Translations under genes and position numbers: made by a program
Notes under the pieces: model-generated
Database searches by the model: none
Told to the model about the DNA's origin: nothing
What the model saw: the letters and a program-made list of their open reading frames with translations, nothing else
Assembly: GCF_946221105.1 (NCBI RefSeq)
Contig: NZ_CAMICL010000007.1
Location: 1 to 64,000, forward strand
Length of the DNA stretch: 64,000 bases
Reading direction: 5' to 3'
DNA from: an uncultured Corynebacterium sp.
GTDB lineage: Bacteria; Actinomycetota; Actinomycetes; Mycobacteriales; Mycobacteriaceae
In this document: positions 46,144 to 55,575 of the stretch, piece by piece
How the letters are laid out: every line of letters begins with the position of its first letter
How positions within the stretch are numbered: the stretch's first letter is position 1

Positions 46144-47127
46144 ATGTTTCGATACCTGCTCAGGAAGACGCTGAGTTGGGGCCTGATCGTTTTCTTGGCC
46201 ACCAACCTGACCTACTTCCTCGCTAGCTTTTTCCTCGACCCGCGAGCCAACTATTTCGGCCGCCGCCCACCTTTGCCCGAAGACCAGATCGACGCCCTGC
46301 TCGAGCCGTTGAATTTGAGCCCGAACACCCCGCTGCTTGAGCGCTGGTGGACCTGGCTCACCGGCATTCTCACGCGCTGGGACTGGGGCAAGTCCCCGCT
46401 CGGCGACTCGGTGAACGAGCAGGTCTCCTACCGCATCTGGGTCTCCGCCCAGCTGACGCTGTTCGCCACCCTTTTGTCCATCCTCATCGGCGTGGCGCTC
46501 GGCGTATACACCGCGTCGCGCCAGTACAAGCGCGCCGACCGCGTGTGGCAGGGCATCTCGATCATCACCATGAACATCCACGTGGTCGTGGCGTCGATTG
46601 CCGTGGTGTGGTTCGGCCTGAAGGTCAACGAGTGGACCGGCAAGCGCGTCTTCTACGTCACCGGCGCCTCCAGCCCGGGTGTCCAAGGTTTCGGCGCGAA
46701 GATGGTGGACTACGCCCAGCACTTGGTGCTGCCGACCCTGTCGCTGTTGATCATCTCGTACGCCGGCTACCACTTCATGCAGCGCACGCTGCTGCTGGAC
46801 AACCTGAACGCGGACTACGTGCGCACCGCCCGCGCGAAGGGGCTGACCAAGGCGAAGGCGGTGCGTCGTCACGCATTGCGCACCTCGCTGATCCCGGTGG
46901 CCACCTCTGTGGCGTTCTCCGTGCCCGGCATCTTCACCGGCGCAGTGATGACGGAGCGCATCTTCGCCTGGCAGGGCATGGGCCAGTACTTCATCCAAAC
47001 CATTGCGCGTAACGACGTCCACGGGGTCGTCGTCGTGGCCGCGTTCGGCGCCGCGATGACGGCTGTCTCCGCCATCCTGGCGGACCTCATCGTCGTCGCC
47101 CTCGACCCGCGCGTGCGCGTGAGCTAA
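46144..47127 (+). CDS. Oligopeptide ABC transporter permease (DppB/OppB type)
   Basis: A 327-residue permease with N-terminal membrane helix, a long periplasmic loop and the C-terminal ABC permease domain. The EAA-type loop is ADYVRTARAKGLTKAKAVRRHALR (about 222-245, shown in part). It works with the next gene as a heterodimer. ATG 46144 is set by homology; there is a normal leader. Confidence 0.93.
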   Translation: MFRYLLRKTLSWGLIVFLATNLTYFLASFFLDPRANYFGRRPPLPEDQIDALLEPLNLSPNTPLLERWWTWLTGILTRWDWGKSPLGDSVNEQVSYRIWVSAQLTLFATLLSILIGVALGVYTASRQYKRADRVWQGISIITMNIHVVVASIAVVWFGLKVNEWTGKRVFYVTGASSPGVQGFGAKMVDYAQHLVLPTLSLLIISYAGYHFMQRTLLLDNLNADYVRTARAKGLTKAKAVRRHALRTSLIPVATSVAFSVPGIFTGAVMTERIFAWQGMGQYFIQTIARNDVHGVVVVAAFGAAMTAVSAILADLIVVALDPRVRVS

Positions 47128-47138
47128 GGAGCACCGAA

Positions 47139-48215
47139 ATGGCACCGAACACCTCCCGCGGCGTATCCCGCAAACTGAAAGACCCCCGCGCGCACAGCTC
47201 CACCAGCCTGGGCATGCACGCGAACATGCCGCTGAACGACCTCACCGCCATCTCCGAGACCGGCCGCCAGGCCGACGGCGTGATGAGTGAGGAGCGCGAC
47301 ACTCCCCCACCCACCCCGAAGCAGGGCAACAGCATCGACGACCAGCGGACGATGCGCGCAACGCGGAAGTCCAAGATCTACTTCCGCCGGTTCATGCGCA
47401 ACAAAGCTGCGGTCCTCGGGCTGATCATTTTCTTCCTGCTTGTCATGCTCGCTGTCTTCGGCAAGTTCCTCACCCCGTGGAACTACCAGGACCCGGACTT
47501 CTTGAACCTGTCCGTGCCGCCGTCGTCAGAGCACTGGTTCGGCACGACGGATTCCGGCAACGACCTGTTCGCCCAAGTGGTCCACGGCCTGGGCCGCTCG
47601 CTGACGATTGCGGTGCCGGCGTCCATTGCCACCACGATCATCTCCGCACTCATCGGCGCGGGCGCGGCGCTCTACGGCGGCAGCGTGGAAAAGGTCATCC
47701 TGGCCGTCATCCACTTCCTGCTGGCTGTGCCGACCTTCCTCATCATCGCCCTGCTGGTCTCCGGCTCCGGCGGCGATTGGAAGGTGCTCACCGTCGTGCT
47801 CATCGCGTTCGGCTGGATGTACTCGGCGCGTGTGATCTGGTCGCTGTCGCTGTCCATCCGCGAAAACGACTACGTGCGCGCCGCGAAGTTCATGGGTGTC
47901 TCCCGCCCGAAGACGATCATGCGCCACGTCATCCCGAACGTCGCCTCGCTGCTGATCATCCAGCTGATGCTGGGCATCGTCTCCACCATCATGTCCGAGA
48001 CCGCGCTGTCCTTCCTCGGCCTGGGCGTGAAGCTTCCCGACGTGTCCCTGGGCACGCTTTTGCAGACGGGCACGTCCACGCTGATCACCGCCCCGTGGCA
48101 GTTCTACTTCCCGGCGCTGATCCTGACCCTGCTCACCGTGTCCATGGCGTTCATCGCAGATGGTCTGCGTGACGCGCTCGACCCGAACTCGAACTCCGGA
48201 GGTTCCGCAGCATGA
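47139..48215 (+). CDS. Oligopeptide ABC transporter permease (DppC/OppC type)
   Basis: A 358-residue permease with a longer than usual cytoplasmic N-tail (about 85 residues, Ser/Thr/Pro-rich) before the first helix, then the OppC domain and EAA loop (YVRAAKFMGVSRPKTIMRHV). The start follows a GGAG site. The stop overlaps the ATPase start (ATGA). Confidence 0.93.
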   Translation: MAPNTSRGVSRKLKDPRAHSSTSLGMHANMPLNDLTAISETGRQADGVMSEERDTPPPTPKQGNSIDDQRTMRATRKSKIYFRRFMRNKAAVLGLIIFFLLVMLAVFGKFLTPWNYQDPDFLNLSVPPSSEHWFGTTDSGNDLFAQVVHGLGRSLTIAVPASIATTIISALIGAGAALYGGSVEKVILAVIHFLLAVPTFLIIALLVSGSGGDWKVLTVVLIAFGWMYSARVIWSLSLSIRENDYVRAAKFMGVSRPKTIMRHVIPNVASLLIIQLMLGIVSTIMSETALSFLGLGVKLPDVSLGTLLQTGTSTLITAPWQFYFPALILTLLTVSMAFIADGLRDALDPNSNSGGSAA

Positions 48216-50179
48216 CAACCAGCATCCACAACCCCGGCGGCGCAGGCTTCGGCGGCGCGGCCCCGGCACCTACCGGCGACCCGGTGCTGTCCGTGCGCGA
48301 CCTCCACGTCTCCTTCCCCTCGGAGGCGGGCGTGGTCCGGGCGGTGCGCGGCGTGGACTTCGACCTCTACCCCGGCCGCACCCTCGGCATTGTGGGCGAG
48401 TCCGGCTCCGGCAAGTCCGTCACCTCGCTCGCGGTGATGGGGCTGCTCCCCGAGTACGCGAACGTCACCGGCTCCGTGAAGTTCGCCGGCGACGAGCTGC
48501 TGGGCAAGTCCGATAGCGCGATGTCCAAGATCCGCGGCAACGGCATCGGCATGATCTTCCAGGACCCGCTGTCCGCGCTGACCCCGGTCTACGACATCGG
48601 CACCCAGCTGGTGGAGGCGATCCAGGCGCACAACAGCATCTCCAAGTCCAAGGCGATGGACCGCGCCGCAGAACTGCTCGACCTGGTGGGCATCCCGGAG
48701 CCGAAGAAGCGCCTGCGCTCCTTCCCGCACGAGTTCTCCGGCGGCATGCGCCAGCGCGTCGTCATCGCGATCGCGATCGCGAACAACCCGACGGTGCTCA
48801 TCGCCGACGAGCCAACCACCGCGCTGGACGTGACCATCCAGGCGCAGATCCTCGAAGTGATCAAGAAGGCCCAGCGCGAAACCGGCGCCGCCTGCATCAT
48901 GATCACCCACGACATGGGTGTCGTCGCCGGCACCGCGGACGACGTGCTGGTGATGTACGGCGGCCGCCCGGTGGAGCGCGCCGAGGTGCACGAGCTGTTT
49001 GGCAACCCGAAGATGCCGTACTCCGTGGGCCTTCTGGGCTCCAGCCCGCGCGTGGACCAGCCGTCCACCGAGCCGCTGACGTACATCGACGGCAACCCGC
49101 CAATGCTTATCGACGTCGCGGACCGCTGCCAGTTCGCCCCCCGCTGCCCCATCGCAGTCGACGAGTGCCTGGCCAAGGAGCCGGCGCTGATCCCGGACAA
49201 GGGCGAAGACGACGAGCACCTGGTCGCCTGCATCCGCCGCGAGGAGATCGTGGAGGGCAAGATCGGCGGCAAGCCGCTCTTCCCCGCCCCGAAACTGCCA
49301 GAGAACAAGTACGCGGGCATCCCGCGTGAGGACCGCGAGATCACCCTCGAGGTGGAGAACCTGCACCGCGAGTTCCCGCTGACCAAGGGCGCGCTGGTCA
49401 AGCGCCGCATCGGCACGGTCCACGCGGTCAAGAACATCTCCTTCGACGTGCGCGCCGGCGAGTGCATGGCCATTGTGGGCGAGTCGGGCTCCGGCAAGAC
49501 CACAACGCTGCTGGAGATTATGAACCTCGAGCCGGAGCCGGATTCGCGCATTGTCATCTGCGGCCAGGACGCGGCGAAGATGAACACCGCGCAGCGCCGC
49601 GAGGCCCGCAAGAACATCCAGATGGTCTTCCAGGACCCGATGAGCTCGCTCAACCCGCGCATGACGGTCAAAGAGATCATCCAGGAACCGCTGGACGCGC
49701 TCGGCTACGAGGGTGACAAGGACGCCCGCATCTCCGAGCTCATGCGCACGGTGGGTTTGGACGCGAAGCAGCTGGACCGCTTCCCCGGCCACTTCTCCGG
49801 CGGCCAGCGCCAGCGTATCGGCCTCGCCCGCGCCCTTGCGACGAACCCGTCGGTGATCGTGCTGGATGAGCCGGTCTCCGCCCTGGATGTGTCCATCCAG
49901 GCGGGCGTGATCAACCTGCTGGATTCGCTGAAGCGCAAGCTCGGCCTGTCCTACTTGTTCGTGGCCCACGACCTGTCGGTGGTGCGCCACCTGTCGGACC
50001 GCGTGGCGGTGATGTACAAGGGCGACTTCGTGGAGTTCGGCGAGACGGACGACGTCTTCGACAACCCGCAGCACCCCTACACCAAGGCGCTGCTGTCGGC
50101 GATCCCGATCCCGGATCCGGACGCGGAGCGCGCGCGTGTGCGCACGGTGTACACACCCGAGGAGGTCACACCCTCCTAA
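48212..50179 (+). CDS. Oligopeptide ABC transporter ATPase, two NBDs fused (DppD-DppF type)
   Basis: A 655-residue protein with two complete ATPase domains. NBD1: GESGSGKS, FSGGMRQR, LIADEPTTALD; NBD2: GESGSGKT, FSGGQRQR, IVLDEPVSALD. After NBD1 lies the oligo_HPY region with four Cys in the CQFAPRCPIAVDEC pattern, known as a cluster-binding site in related peptide transporters. Both sites look active. It powers the two permeases. Its last 14 bases overlap the convergent kinase gene. Confidence 0.94.
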   Translation: MTTSIHNPGGAGFGGAAPAPTGDPVLSVRDLHVSFPSEAGVVRAVRGVDFDLYPGRTLGIVGESGSGKSVTSLAVMGLLPEYANVTGSVKFAGDELLGKSDSAMSKIRGNGIGMIFQDPLSALTPVYDIGTQLVEAIQAHNSISKSKAMDRAAELLDLVGIPEPKKRLRSFPHEFSGGMRQRVVIAIAIANNPTVLIADEPTTALDVTIQAQILEVIKKAQRETGAACIMITHDMGVVAGTADDVLVMYGGRPVERAEVHELFGNPKMPYSVGLLGSSPRVDQPSTEPLTYIDGNPPMLIDVADRCQFAPRCPIAVDECLAKEPALIPDKGEDDEHLVACIRREEIVEGKIGGKPLFPAPKLPENKYAGIPREDREITLEVENLHREFPLTKGALVKRRIGTVHAVKNISFDVRAGECMAIVGESGSGKTTTLLEIMNLEPEPDSRIVICGQDAAKMNTAQRREARKNIQMVFQDPMSSLNPRMTVKEIIQEPLDALGYEGDKDARISELMRTVGLDAKQLDRFPGHFSGGQRQRIGLARALATNPSVIVLDEPVSALDVSIQAGVINLLDSLKRKLGLSYLFVAHDLSVVRHLSDRVAVMYKGDFVEFGETDDVFDNPQHPYTKALLSAIPIPDPDAERARVRTVYTPEEVTPS

Positions 50180-50633
50180 CCTCCACGTCCACGGGGAGTG
50201 CGGGCAGGAGCTTTTCCTGCTCGGCCCACATGTCCCACCAGGGCGCGTAGCCCGGGTCCCGCTGCAGGGCCCGGGCTTTTCGCTTCTCTTCTGCCGCGAC
50301 AACCCGCAGCGTGTCGACGTCCCCGCGCGCTTTCGCCTTGCTTATCGACGCCTCCGTGACCGCCCCCACCCCCTCCACCACGAGATCCGCGCCGGGCACC
50401 AAAGGCACCCATTCCGCCCGCCGATTGTGCTCCCAGTCCCAGCGCCAGAAACCGGGGGCCACCGGGTCGAGGACGTCGTCGGCGACCATGCGGGCGCCCT
50501 CGGCAAGCCCGCCCCAGCCGGGGTAGAAATCGTCCAGGTGCACCACCTGGACGCCCAGCACGGAGCCGATGTGGTTGGCGAGGGTGGTTTTGCCGGAGCC
50601 CGAGAGGCCGTCGATAAGCAATGTGTACGTCAT
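50166..50633 (-). CDS. Small P-loop NTPase/kinase, uridine-kinase-like
   Basis: A 155-residue protein with Walker A IDGLSGSGKTTL (residues 7-18) and an early LDDFYPGW that matches the uridine kinase/phosphoribulokinase fold. It is the last gene of the TPP-riboswitch operon: its start overlaps the stop of the YkoC gene (ATGA). A vitamin- or HMP-related substrate is therefore plausible, although thiamine kinases of known type differ in sequence. Function is inferred from context only. Confidence 0.75.
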   Translation of the reverse strand: MTYTLLIDGLSGSGKTTLANHIGSVLGVQVVHLDDFYPGWGGLAEGARMVADDVLDPVAPGFWRWDWEHNRRAEWVPLVPGADLVVEGVGAVTEASISKAKARGDVDTLRVVAAEEKRKARALQRDPGYAPWWDMWAEQEKLLPALPVDVEVRRV

Positions 50634-51391
50634 CGCACCGCCCACACCGGGCGCAGGTAGCCGGTCGCCCACGCGAGCGCCAGCGCGGCGAGCGCGACGG
50701 CGAGGCAGACGGCCATGACCGCCCAATCGCGGGAGTGCAGTGTGGATTCGCGCGCCCAGGATCGCTTGTTCGGCCCGCCGAAGCCGCGGGCTTCCATGGC
50801 GGTGGCGAGCTTGCCGGCGCGGCGCAGCGACATCACAAGCAGGCCGAAGGACAGGGAGAACCAGTATTTGATCTTGCCCTGGTCGGCAATGCCGCGGGCG
50901 CGGCGGGAGCGGCGCATGGCGTCGAGGTCGTCGCGGAGCAGAGTGAGCATGCGAAGTGCCGCGACGGTGCCGATGACGAAGCGTTCCGGCAGGTGCAGCA
51001 CTTGGGCGAGCCCGTCGCCAAGGTCGGTGGGGTCCACGTCCGCGGACAGCAGTACCACCGGCAGCGCGATGGCGAGCACGCGCAGGATCACCGCCCACGC
51101 CAGCGACACGGACAGCTCGGTGACGTGCACTAGCCCCCACTCCAGGTAGGTCTCCCCGCCCGCCTGGCCGTAGAGCGCCATCGGGATGCCCGCCAGCGGC
51201 GCGATGAGCAGAATCGGCAGCGCGCGCTTGAAAAAGCGGACGTAGCCCAGCCCGCACACAGGCACCATGCACAGCGTGAACGCGAGGACGAAGGTGGCGG
51301 AGACCCAGTCGATGGTGAACATCAGCGGCGTGGTCAGAAGCACCAGGCCGAGGATGCGGGTGACGGGGTTGATGTCGCGCAGCAGGTTCAT
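50630..51391 (-). CDS. ykoC: ECF transporter T component, YkoC type (thiamine/HMP)
   Basis: A 253-residue EcfT-like membrane protein with hydrophobic segments in the first half and the coupling helix region with LPERFVIGTVAALRMLTLLRD and AMEARGFGG (the second is the A-R-G motif). It follows YkoD with ATGA overlap. Part of the HMP/thiamine importer. Confidence 0.9.
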   Translation of the reverse strand: MNLLRDINPVTRILGLVLLTTPLMFTIDWVSATFVLAFTLCMVPVCGLGYVRFFKRALPILLIAPLAGIPMALYGQAGGETYLEWGLVHVTELSVSLAWAVILRVLAIALPVVLLSADVDPTDLGDGLAQVLHLPERFVIGTVAALRMLTLLRDDLDAMRRSRRARGIADQGKIKYWFSLSFGLLVMSLRRAGKLATAMEARGFGGPNKRSWARESTLHSRDWAVMAVCLAVALAALALAWATGYLRPVWAVR

Positions 51392-52719
51392 CGGTCGCCT
51401 CCGGCGATGACATTTATCACGTGGTCACCCAGCGAGGCGATGAACGCCTCGTCGTGGGTGATGGACATGACGGTCACGCCCCGCTCGGTCAGCTCGCGGA
51501 TCAGCCCGACGAGCTCGACGAAGGTGCGGTCGTCCTGACCGAACGTGGGCTCGTCCAAGATCAAAAGCTGCGGGGCGTTGACCAGCGCGGTGGCCACCGA
51601 CAGGCGGCGTTTCTCGCCGCCGGAGAGGGTGAACGGGTTGGCGTCCACGAGGTGCTCCAGGCGCAGGCGGTGCAGCAAGTCGTCGATGCGCTCCTGCGGC
51701 GCGCCGGACAGCGCCATCTCCTCGCGCACGGTGGCGGTGACGAACTGGTGCTCCGGTTCTTGGAACACGTAGCCGATACGGCTGGCCAGATCCTTCGACG
51801 ACCACTTGATCGACGGCGCGGTCAGCCCCTGCCGGATGGTCTCCGAGTACTCCACCTGGCCTTCCTCCGGCGGGGTCAGCCCCGCCAGCACCTGCACCAG
51901 CGTGGTCTTGCCGGAGCCGTTCTCGCCGGTGATCACGGTGGAGTACCCCTCCGGCGCACGCATCGTGCGCGGCGGCCCGAAGCGTGTGAGCACTTCCTGC
52001 GTTGCGACGGCTGAAGGCACCCCCGCCGGCACCTTTCTCGCTGGCGGCAGCTCGGGCGCGCCTGGCAGCTCGTCGACGCTGATGCGGGACAGCCCGGACT
52101 GGTCCAGGCTGTAGTACGTCTCCACCACGTCCGCCCAGTGCTTCGGGCGGTGCTCCACCACGATCAAGGTGGCGCCGGTGAGCCGGCAGACGCGGTCCAC
52201 CGCGGCGATGACCTCGTCGCGCCCGCGCGGGTCCAGGTTGGCGGTGGGCTCGTCCAGGATGAGGATGTCCGCGCCCATCGCGATCACGCCCGCCAGCGCC
52301 AGGCGCTGCTTCTGCCCGCCGGACAGGTGCGCGGTGCGGTGGTCCAGGGCGATGTCGAGGCCCACGGCGTCGAGGGCGCGCTCCACCCGCGGCCAGATTT
52401 CCTCGCGGGGCACGCCGAGGTTCTCGGCACCGAAGGCGACGTCGTCGCCCACCCGCGACAGGATCGTCTGTGCCTCGGGGTCCTGCAGCACCATGCCGAC
52501 GGTTCCGTCCACGTTGAGGGTGCCGGTGCGGCTGCCGTCCTCGGAGTCGTCGATGAGCTTGGCGATCACCGCAAGCAGCGTCGACTTCCCCGAGCCCGAA
52601 TCGCCGGTGATGAGCACCCGCTCCCCGTGCGCGACGTCGAGGTCGACGTTGGAAAACGCGGGCTGCGGGCGCGTCGCGTGCTGATAGGAAAGCCCCCGCG
52701 CCTGGATGGCCAGCGACAT
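51388..52719 (-). CDS. ykoD: ECF transporter ATPase with two NBDs, YkoD type
   Basis: A 443-residue fusion of two ATPase domains. NBD1: GDSGSGKST, LSGGQKQR, LILDEPTANLD; NBD2: GENGSGKTT, LSGGEKRR, LILDEPTFGQD. Both have full Walker A and B residues, unlike the EcfA at the left edge. Its ATG lies next to the YkoE stop (TAAATG). Powers uptake of thiamine precursor. Confidence 0.93.
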   Translation of the reverse strand: MSLAIQARGLSYQHATRPQPAFSNVDLDVAHGERVLITGDSGSGKSTLLAVIAKLIDDSEDGSRTGTLNVDGTVGMVLQDPEAQTILSRVGDDVAFGAENLGVPREEIWPRVERALDAVGLDIALDHRTAHLSGGQKQRLALAGVIAMGADILILDEPTANLDPRGRDEVIAAVDRVCRLTGATLIVVEHRPKHWADVVETYYSLDQSGLSRISVDELPGAPELPPARKVPAGVPSAVATQEVLTRFGPPRTMRAPEGYSTVITGENGSGKTTLVQVLAGLTPPEEGQVEYSETIRQGLTAPSIKWSSKDLASRIGYVFQEPEHQFVTATVREEMALSGAPQERIDDLLHRLRLEHLVDANPFTLSGGEKRRLSVATALVNAPQLLILDEPTFGQDDRTFVELVGLIRELTERGVTVMSITHDEAFIASLGDHVINVIAGGDR

Positions 52720-53337
52720 TTACGCGGCGGTGTTGAAGCGCTCGCGGCCGGCGCCGAAGCGGTCCAGCGCGCCGGTCTGCGCCAGCGCCTTGACCAGGTA
52801 GTAGGCCAGCACGCCGGCGAGGACCGCGCCGGAGATGATCAGGCAGGCCAGGTAGATGAGGTTGAACTGCAGGCTCATCGCGAGGTTCGGCGTGAGGAAC
52901 AGCTCCAGGATGAACGCGCCGATGCCCGCGCCGATGCCGGACAGCGCCGCCACGGACAGGTTGAAGCGGCGGTAGGCGAAGATGAGGAAGATCAGCTCCG
53001 CGCCTAGGCCCTGCGCGAGGCCGGAGTACAGCGTCTCCGGGCCCCACTGGCTGCCCAGCACCGCGGAGACAGAGGCGGCGACGACCTCGACGAACAGTGC
53101 GGCGCCCGGCTTGCGGATGATCAGGCCGCCCAGCACACCGCCGATGAGCCAGATGCCAACGGCCAGGCCACCCAGGCCCGGGGTGAGGGTGTCCAGCGCC
53201 TTGAAGCCGGCGTAGCCGATGCTGTTCCACACCCAGAACAGCAAGCCGCAGGCCACGCCCAAGACGGCTGCGGTGACGATGTCCACGACACGCCAGGAGT
53301 TGTTCTTCGGTGCAGCAGAGTTTGCGGGCACGGTCAT
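52720..53337 (-). CDS. ykoE: ECF transporter S component, YkoE type (HMP/thiamine)
   Basis: A 205-residue membrane protein of the YkoE family, with the IVTAAVLGVACGLLFWVWN first segment and GPETLYSGLAQGLGAELIF. The TPP riboswitch directly upstream shows that its substrate is thiamine or the hydroxymethylpyrimidine part. ATG 53337 is the start. Confidence 0.93.
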   Translation of the reverse strand: MTVPANSAAPKNNSWRVVDIVTAAVLGVACGLLFWVWNSIGYAGFKALDTLTPGLGGLAVGIWLIGGVLGGLIIRKPGAALFVEVVAASVSAVLGSQWGPETLYSGLAQGLGAELIFLIFAYRRFNLSVAALSGIGAGIGAFILELFLTPNLAMSLQFNLIYLACLIISGAVLAGVLAYYLVKALAQTGALDRFGAGRERFNTAA

Positions 53338-53349
53338 GTGCGTATCTTC

Positions 53350-53446
53350 CTTCCTATCGCCGGCATTACCCGGATCAGGTGCAACGGTTCACCGAAGAGT
53401 TTCGGTATCTCAGCCACCGCGTCGTTCCTGCGGCAGCACCCGTGTG
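53350..53446 (-). ncRNA. TPP riboswitch (THI element)
   Basis: The thi-box is clear on the minus strand: GGTGGCTGAGATACC (the CTGAGA motif), a stem closed by a loop of GAAACTCTTCGGT, then ACCTGATCCGGGTAATGCC and GCGATAGGAAGG next to the ribosome site. It lies 12 bases before ykoE. Thiamine diphosphate binding should lower expression of the whole ykoE-D-C-kinase operon. Confidence 0.95.
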
Positions 53447-53539
53447 TAGAGCAGTTTCGCCCGATGATGCTACCTCATGGGGCAACCGCCCCGTATGCTG
53501 GTCTGGCCTATGCCCCCGACTCCCTAAGGAGAACCCCAC

Positions 53540-54448
53540 ATGGCCGGTGGCCTACTCGCCTTGCTCGACGACGTCGCCCTGATCGCCCGCCAAGCCGCCG
53601 CAAGTATCGACGATGTCGCCGGCATGACCGCAAAGACGTCCTCGAAGGCCGCCGGCGTTGTCATCGACGACGCCGCGGTGACCCCGCAGTACATCGAAGG
53701 CGTGACGCCGGCGCGCGAGCTGCCGATGATCTGGCGCATCACCAAAGGCTCGCTGCGCAACAAGTTGGTCTTCATCCTGCCGGTCGCGCTGCTGCTCAAC
53801 GCGTTCGCGCCGTGGGCGCTGACCCCGATCCTCATGCTCGGCGGCACCTACCTCGCGTTCGAGGGCGCGGAGAAGATCGCGCACAAGCTGTCTTCCAACG
53901 ACGACGAGGAAGCAGAGAAGGCCGCCAACAAGTCCGACCAGGACGAAGACGCTCTGGTCAAAAGCGCGATCCGCACGGACCTGATTCTGTCCACGGAGAT
54001 CATGTTCATCTCCCTGGACGAGGTCAAGGACCAGCCGGTGTGGATGGAGGCCGCGGTGCTGATCGCGGTGGCCATCTTCATCACCATCGCGGTCTACGGC
54101 GCTGTGGCGCTGCTGGTCAAGATCGACGACATCGCCCACGGCATGATCAAGCGCGGCAACGCCGAAAACACCGGCCGCGCGCTGGTCAAGGGCATGCCGT
54201 ACGTGCTCAATGCCATCGGTGTGATCGGCACCGTGGCGATGCTGTGGGTGGGCGGCCACCTGCTCATCCGCGGCTTCGACGAGGTCTTCGGCTGGCACTG
54301 GCCGCACGACGTCATTGCGATGGGCCAGGAGGCCGTCGGCGGCGGCGCGCTGGGCTGGCTGGTGGACACCGGCGTTTCGCTGGTGGCCGGCCTGGTTGTC
54401 GGTTTCATTGTGTTGGGCGTGGTGCAGCTGGTGAAGAAGCTGCGCTAG
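53540..54448 (+). CDS. DUF808 membrane protein
   Basis: A 302-residue protein of the DUF808/YedI family: SLRNKLVFILPVALLLNAFAP early, ILMLGGTYLAFEGAEKI, then ILSTEIMFISLDEV and a C-terminal set of helices. Four to six membrane segments. A GGAG site precedes ATG 53540. Function unknown. Confidence 0.88.
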   Translation: MAGGLLALLDDVALIARQAAASIDDVAGMTAKTSSKAAGVVIDDAAVTPQYIEGVTPARELPMIWRITKGSLRNKLVFILPVALLLNAFAPWALTPILMLGGTYLAFEGAEKIAHKLSSNDDEEAEKAANKSDQDEDALVKSAIRTDLILSTEIMFISLDEVKDQPVWMEAAVLIAVAIFITIAVYGAVALLVKIDDIAHGMIKRGNAENTGRALVKGMPYVLNAIGVIGTVAMLWVGGHLLIRGFDEVFGWHWPHDVIAMGQEAVGGGALGWLVDTGVSLVAGLVVGFIVLGVVQLVKKLR

Positions 54449-54456
54449 CGCCTGCC

Positions 54457-54462
54457 TACAAT
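54457..54462 (+). promoter_or_regulatory. -10 box, leaderless start
   Basis: TACAAT, 7 bases before ATG 54470. Confidence 0.5.
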
Positions 54463-54469
54463 TTCCTCC

Positions 54470-55522
54470 ATGGCAGCCAAGCAGTACTCTCTCGCCCCGT
54501 CCACGTGGGGTGCCGGCGTGGAAGTTCCGGTGGACCACGTCTCGCAGGCCGCCCTCTTCTCCGACTTCGCGGGCCGCAAGGGCACCACGTACGTCGATGT
54601 GGTGTTGGAGGCGAACCCGCTGAACCGGTCGTGGCGCGTGCGCCGTCGCAGCGGCGGCGAGCTGCCTGGCCCGGTGCTGGGCGAGGTCGCGCCTGATTGG
54701 CGCGCGCACTTCGACGAGGTGGAGCGCGTCCATTCGTCGTTTTTGCAGCCCGCCACGGTGGCCGCGGTCAACCTGAACAAGGACACTGGGCGTTTCGAGG
54801 TCCACGTGGTCCTGCCGCAGCCGCAGCTCGCGGTGCCGCGCAACAACGCGCCCGAGGAAGCCGCGGTACTGCTGCCGGGAGACATGCTGGTCATCGACAC
54901 CTCCGTCGGCGAGTTCTCCGCCGCCGAGCTCGAGGCTCGCTCCCCCGGCCAGTGGTTCGTGGGGCTTTTGCCTATCGACGGCACGCCGCTGGCCACCCTC
55001 GACGGCCGGGTCCTCGGCGCCGTCGCCGGGCCCGACGGCGAGGCCGTGCTCGAGTGGCTGGCGGGCTTCTCAAATGGCGGGCTGTGGGCGCGCGCGGTGG
55101 TCCTGGACGGCATGGCTGCCCTCGACGCCGCCGCCCCGGACGAGGGCACCGAGCAGATCCCCGCCTTAAGTGCCGCGCCGCAGCGGCGCCCGGAACCGTG
55201 GCAGCTGATCGAGTTTCCCGGCGGCGGCTGGGCCGTCACCGTGGAGCGCGACTTCGCCACCGACCCGGCCGACGAGGTCAAGCCGAAGCACACCGCCCGC
55301 TACGTCTCGCTCGGCGGCGGTGCCCGCCCCGAGGAGATTGCCGCGCCGACGGAAATGTTCGGCCGCGTGGACGAGCCCGCCGAAGCCGAGGCGCCGAAGC
55401 GGCCGGAGCCGACCGCCGTGGCGGCGCAAAACACCCGGGACGGCTACCTCACGGAGGTGGAGAAGGTCCAGCTCAGGAGGAAAAATAGGAAGCGGCGGCG
55501 GGGCGGACGCCACCGTCGATAA
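54470..55522 (+). CDS. Hypothetical protein with basic C-terminal tail
   Basis: A 350-residue soluble protein that I do not recognise. The start MAAKQYSLAPSTWGAGVEVP is followed by mixed alpha/beta sequence; residues 240-300 look like a small beta domain. The last 15 residues are almost all Arg, Lys and Gly (LRRKNRKRRRGGRHRR), suggesting nucleic acid or polyanion binding. One of the dispersed repeat motifs overlaps the stop codon. Confidence 0.65.
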   Translation: MAAKQYSLAPSTWGAGVEVPVDHVSQAALFSDFAGRKGTTYVDVVLEANPLNRSWRVRRRSGGELPGPVLGEVAPDWRAHFDEVERVHSSFLQPATVAAVNLNKDTGRFEVHVVLPQPQLAVPRNNAPEEAAVLLPGDMLVIDTSVGEFSAAELEARSPGQWFVGLLPIDGTPLATLDGRVLGAVAGPDGEAVLEWLAGFSNGGLWARAVVLDGMAALDAAAPDEGTEQIPALSAAPQRRPEPWQLIEFPGGGWAVTVERDFATDPADEVKPKHTARYVSLGGGARPEEIAAPTEMFGRVDEPAEAEAPKRPEPTAVAAQNTRDGYLTEVEKVQLRRKNRKRRRGGRHRR

Positions 55523-55575
55523 GCAAATGCTCCTAGGCTGGGCCGTGGACTACTTCCAACAACCGAGGAGTCACG

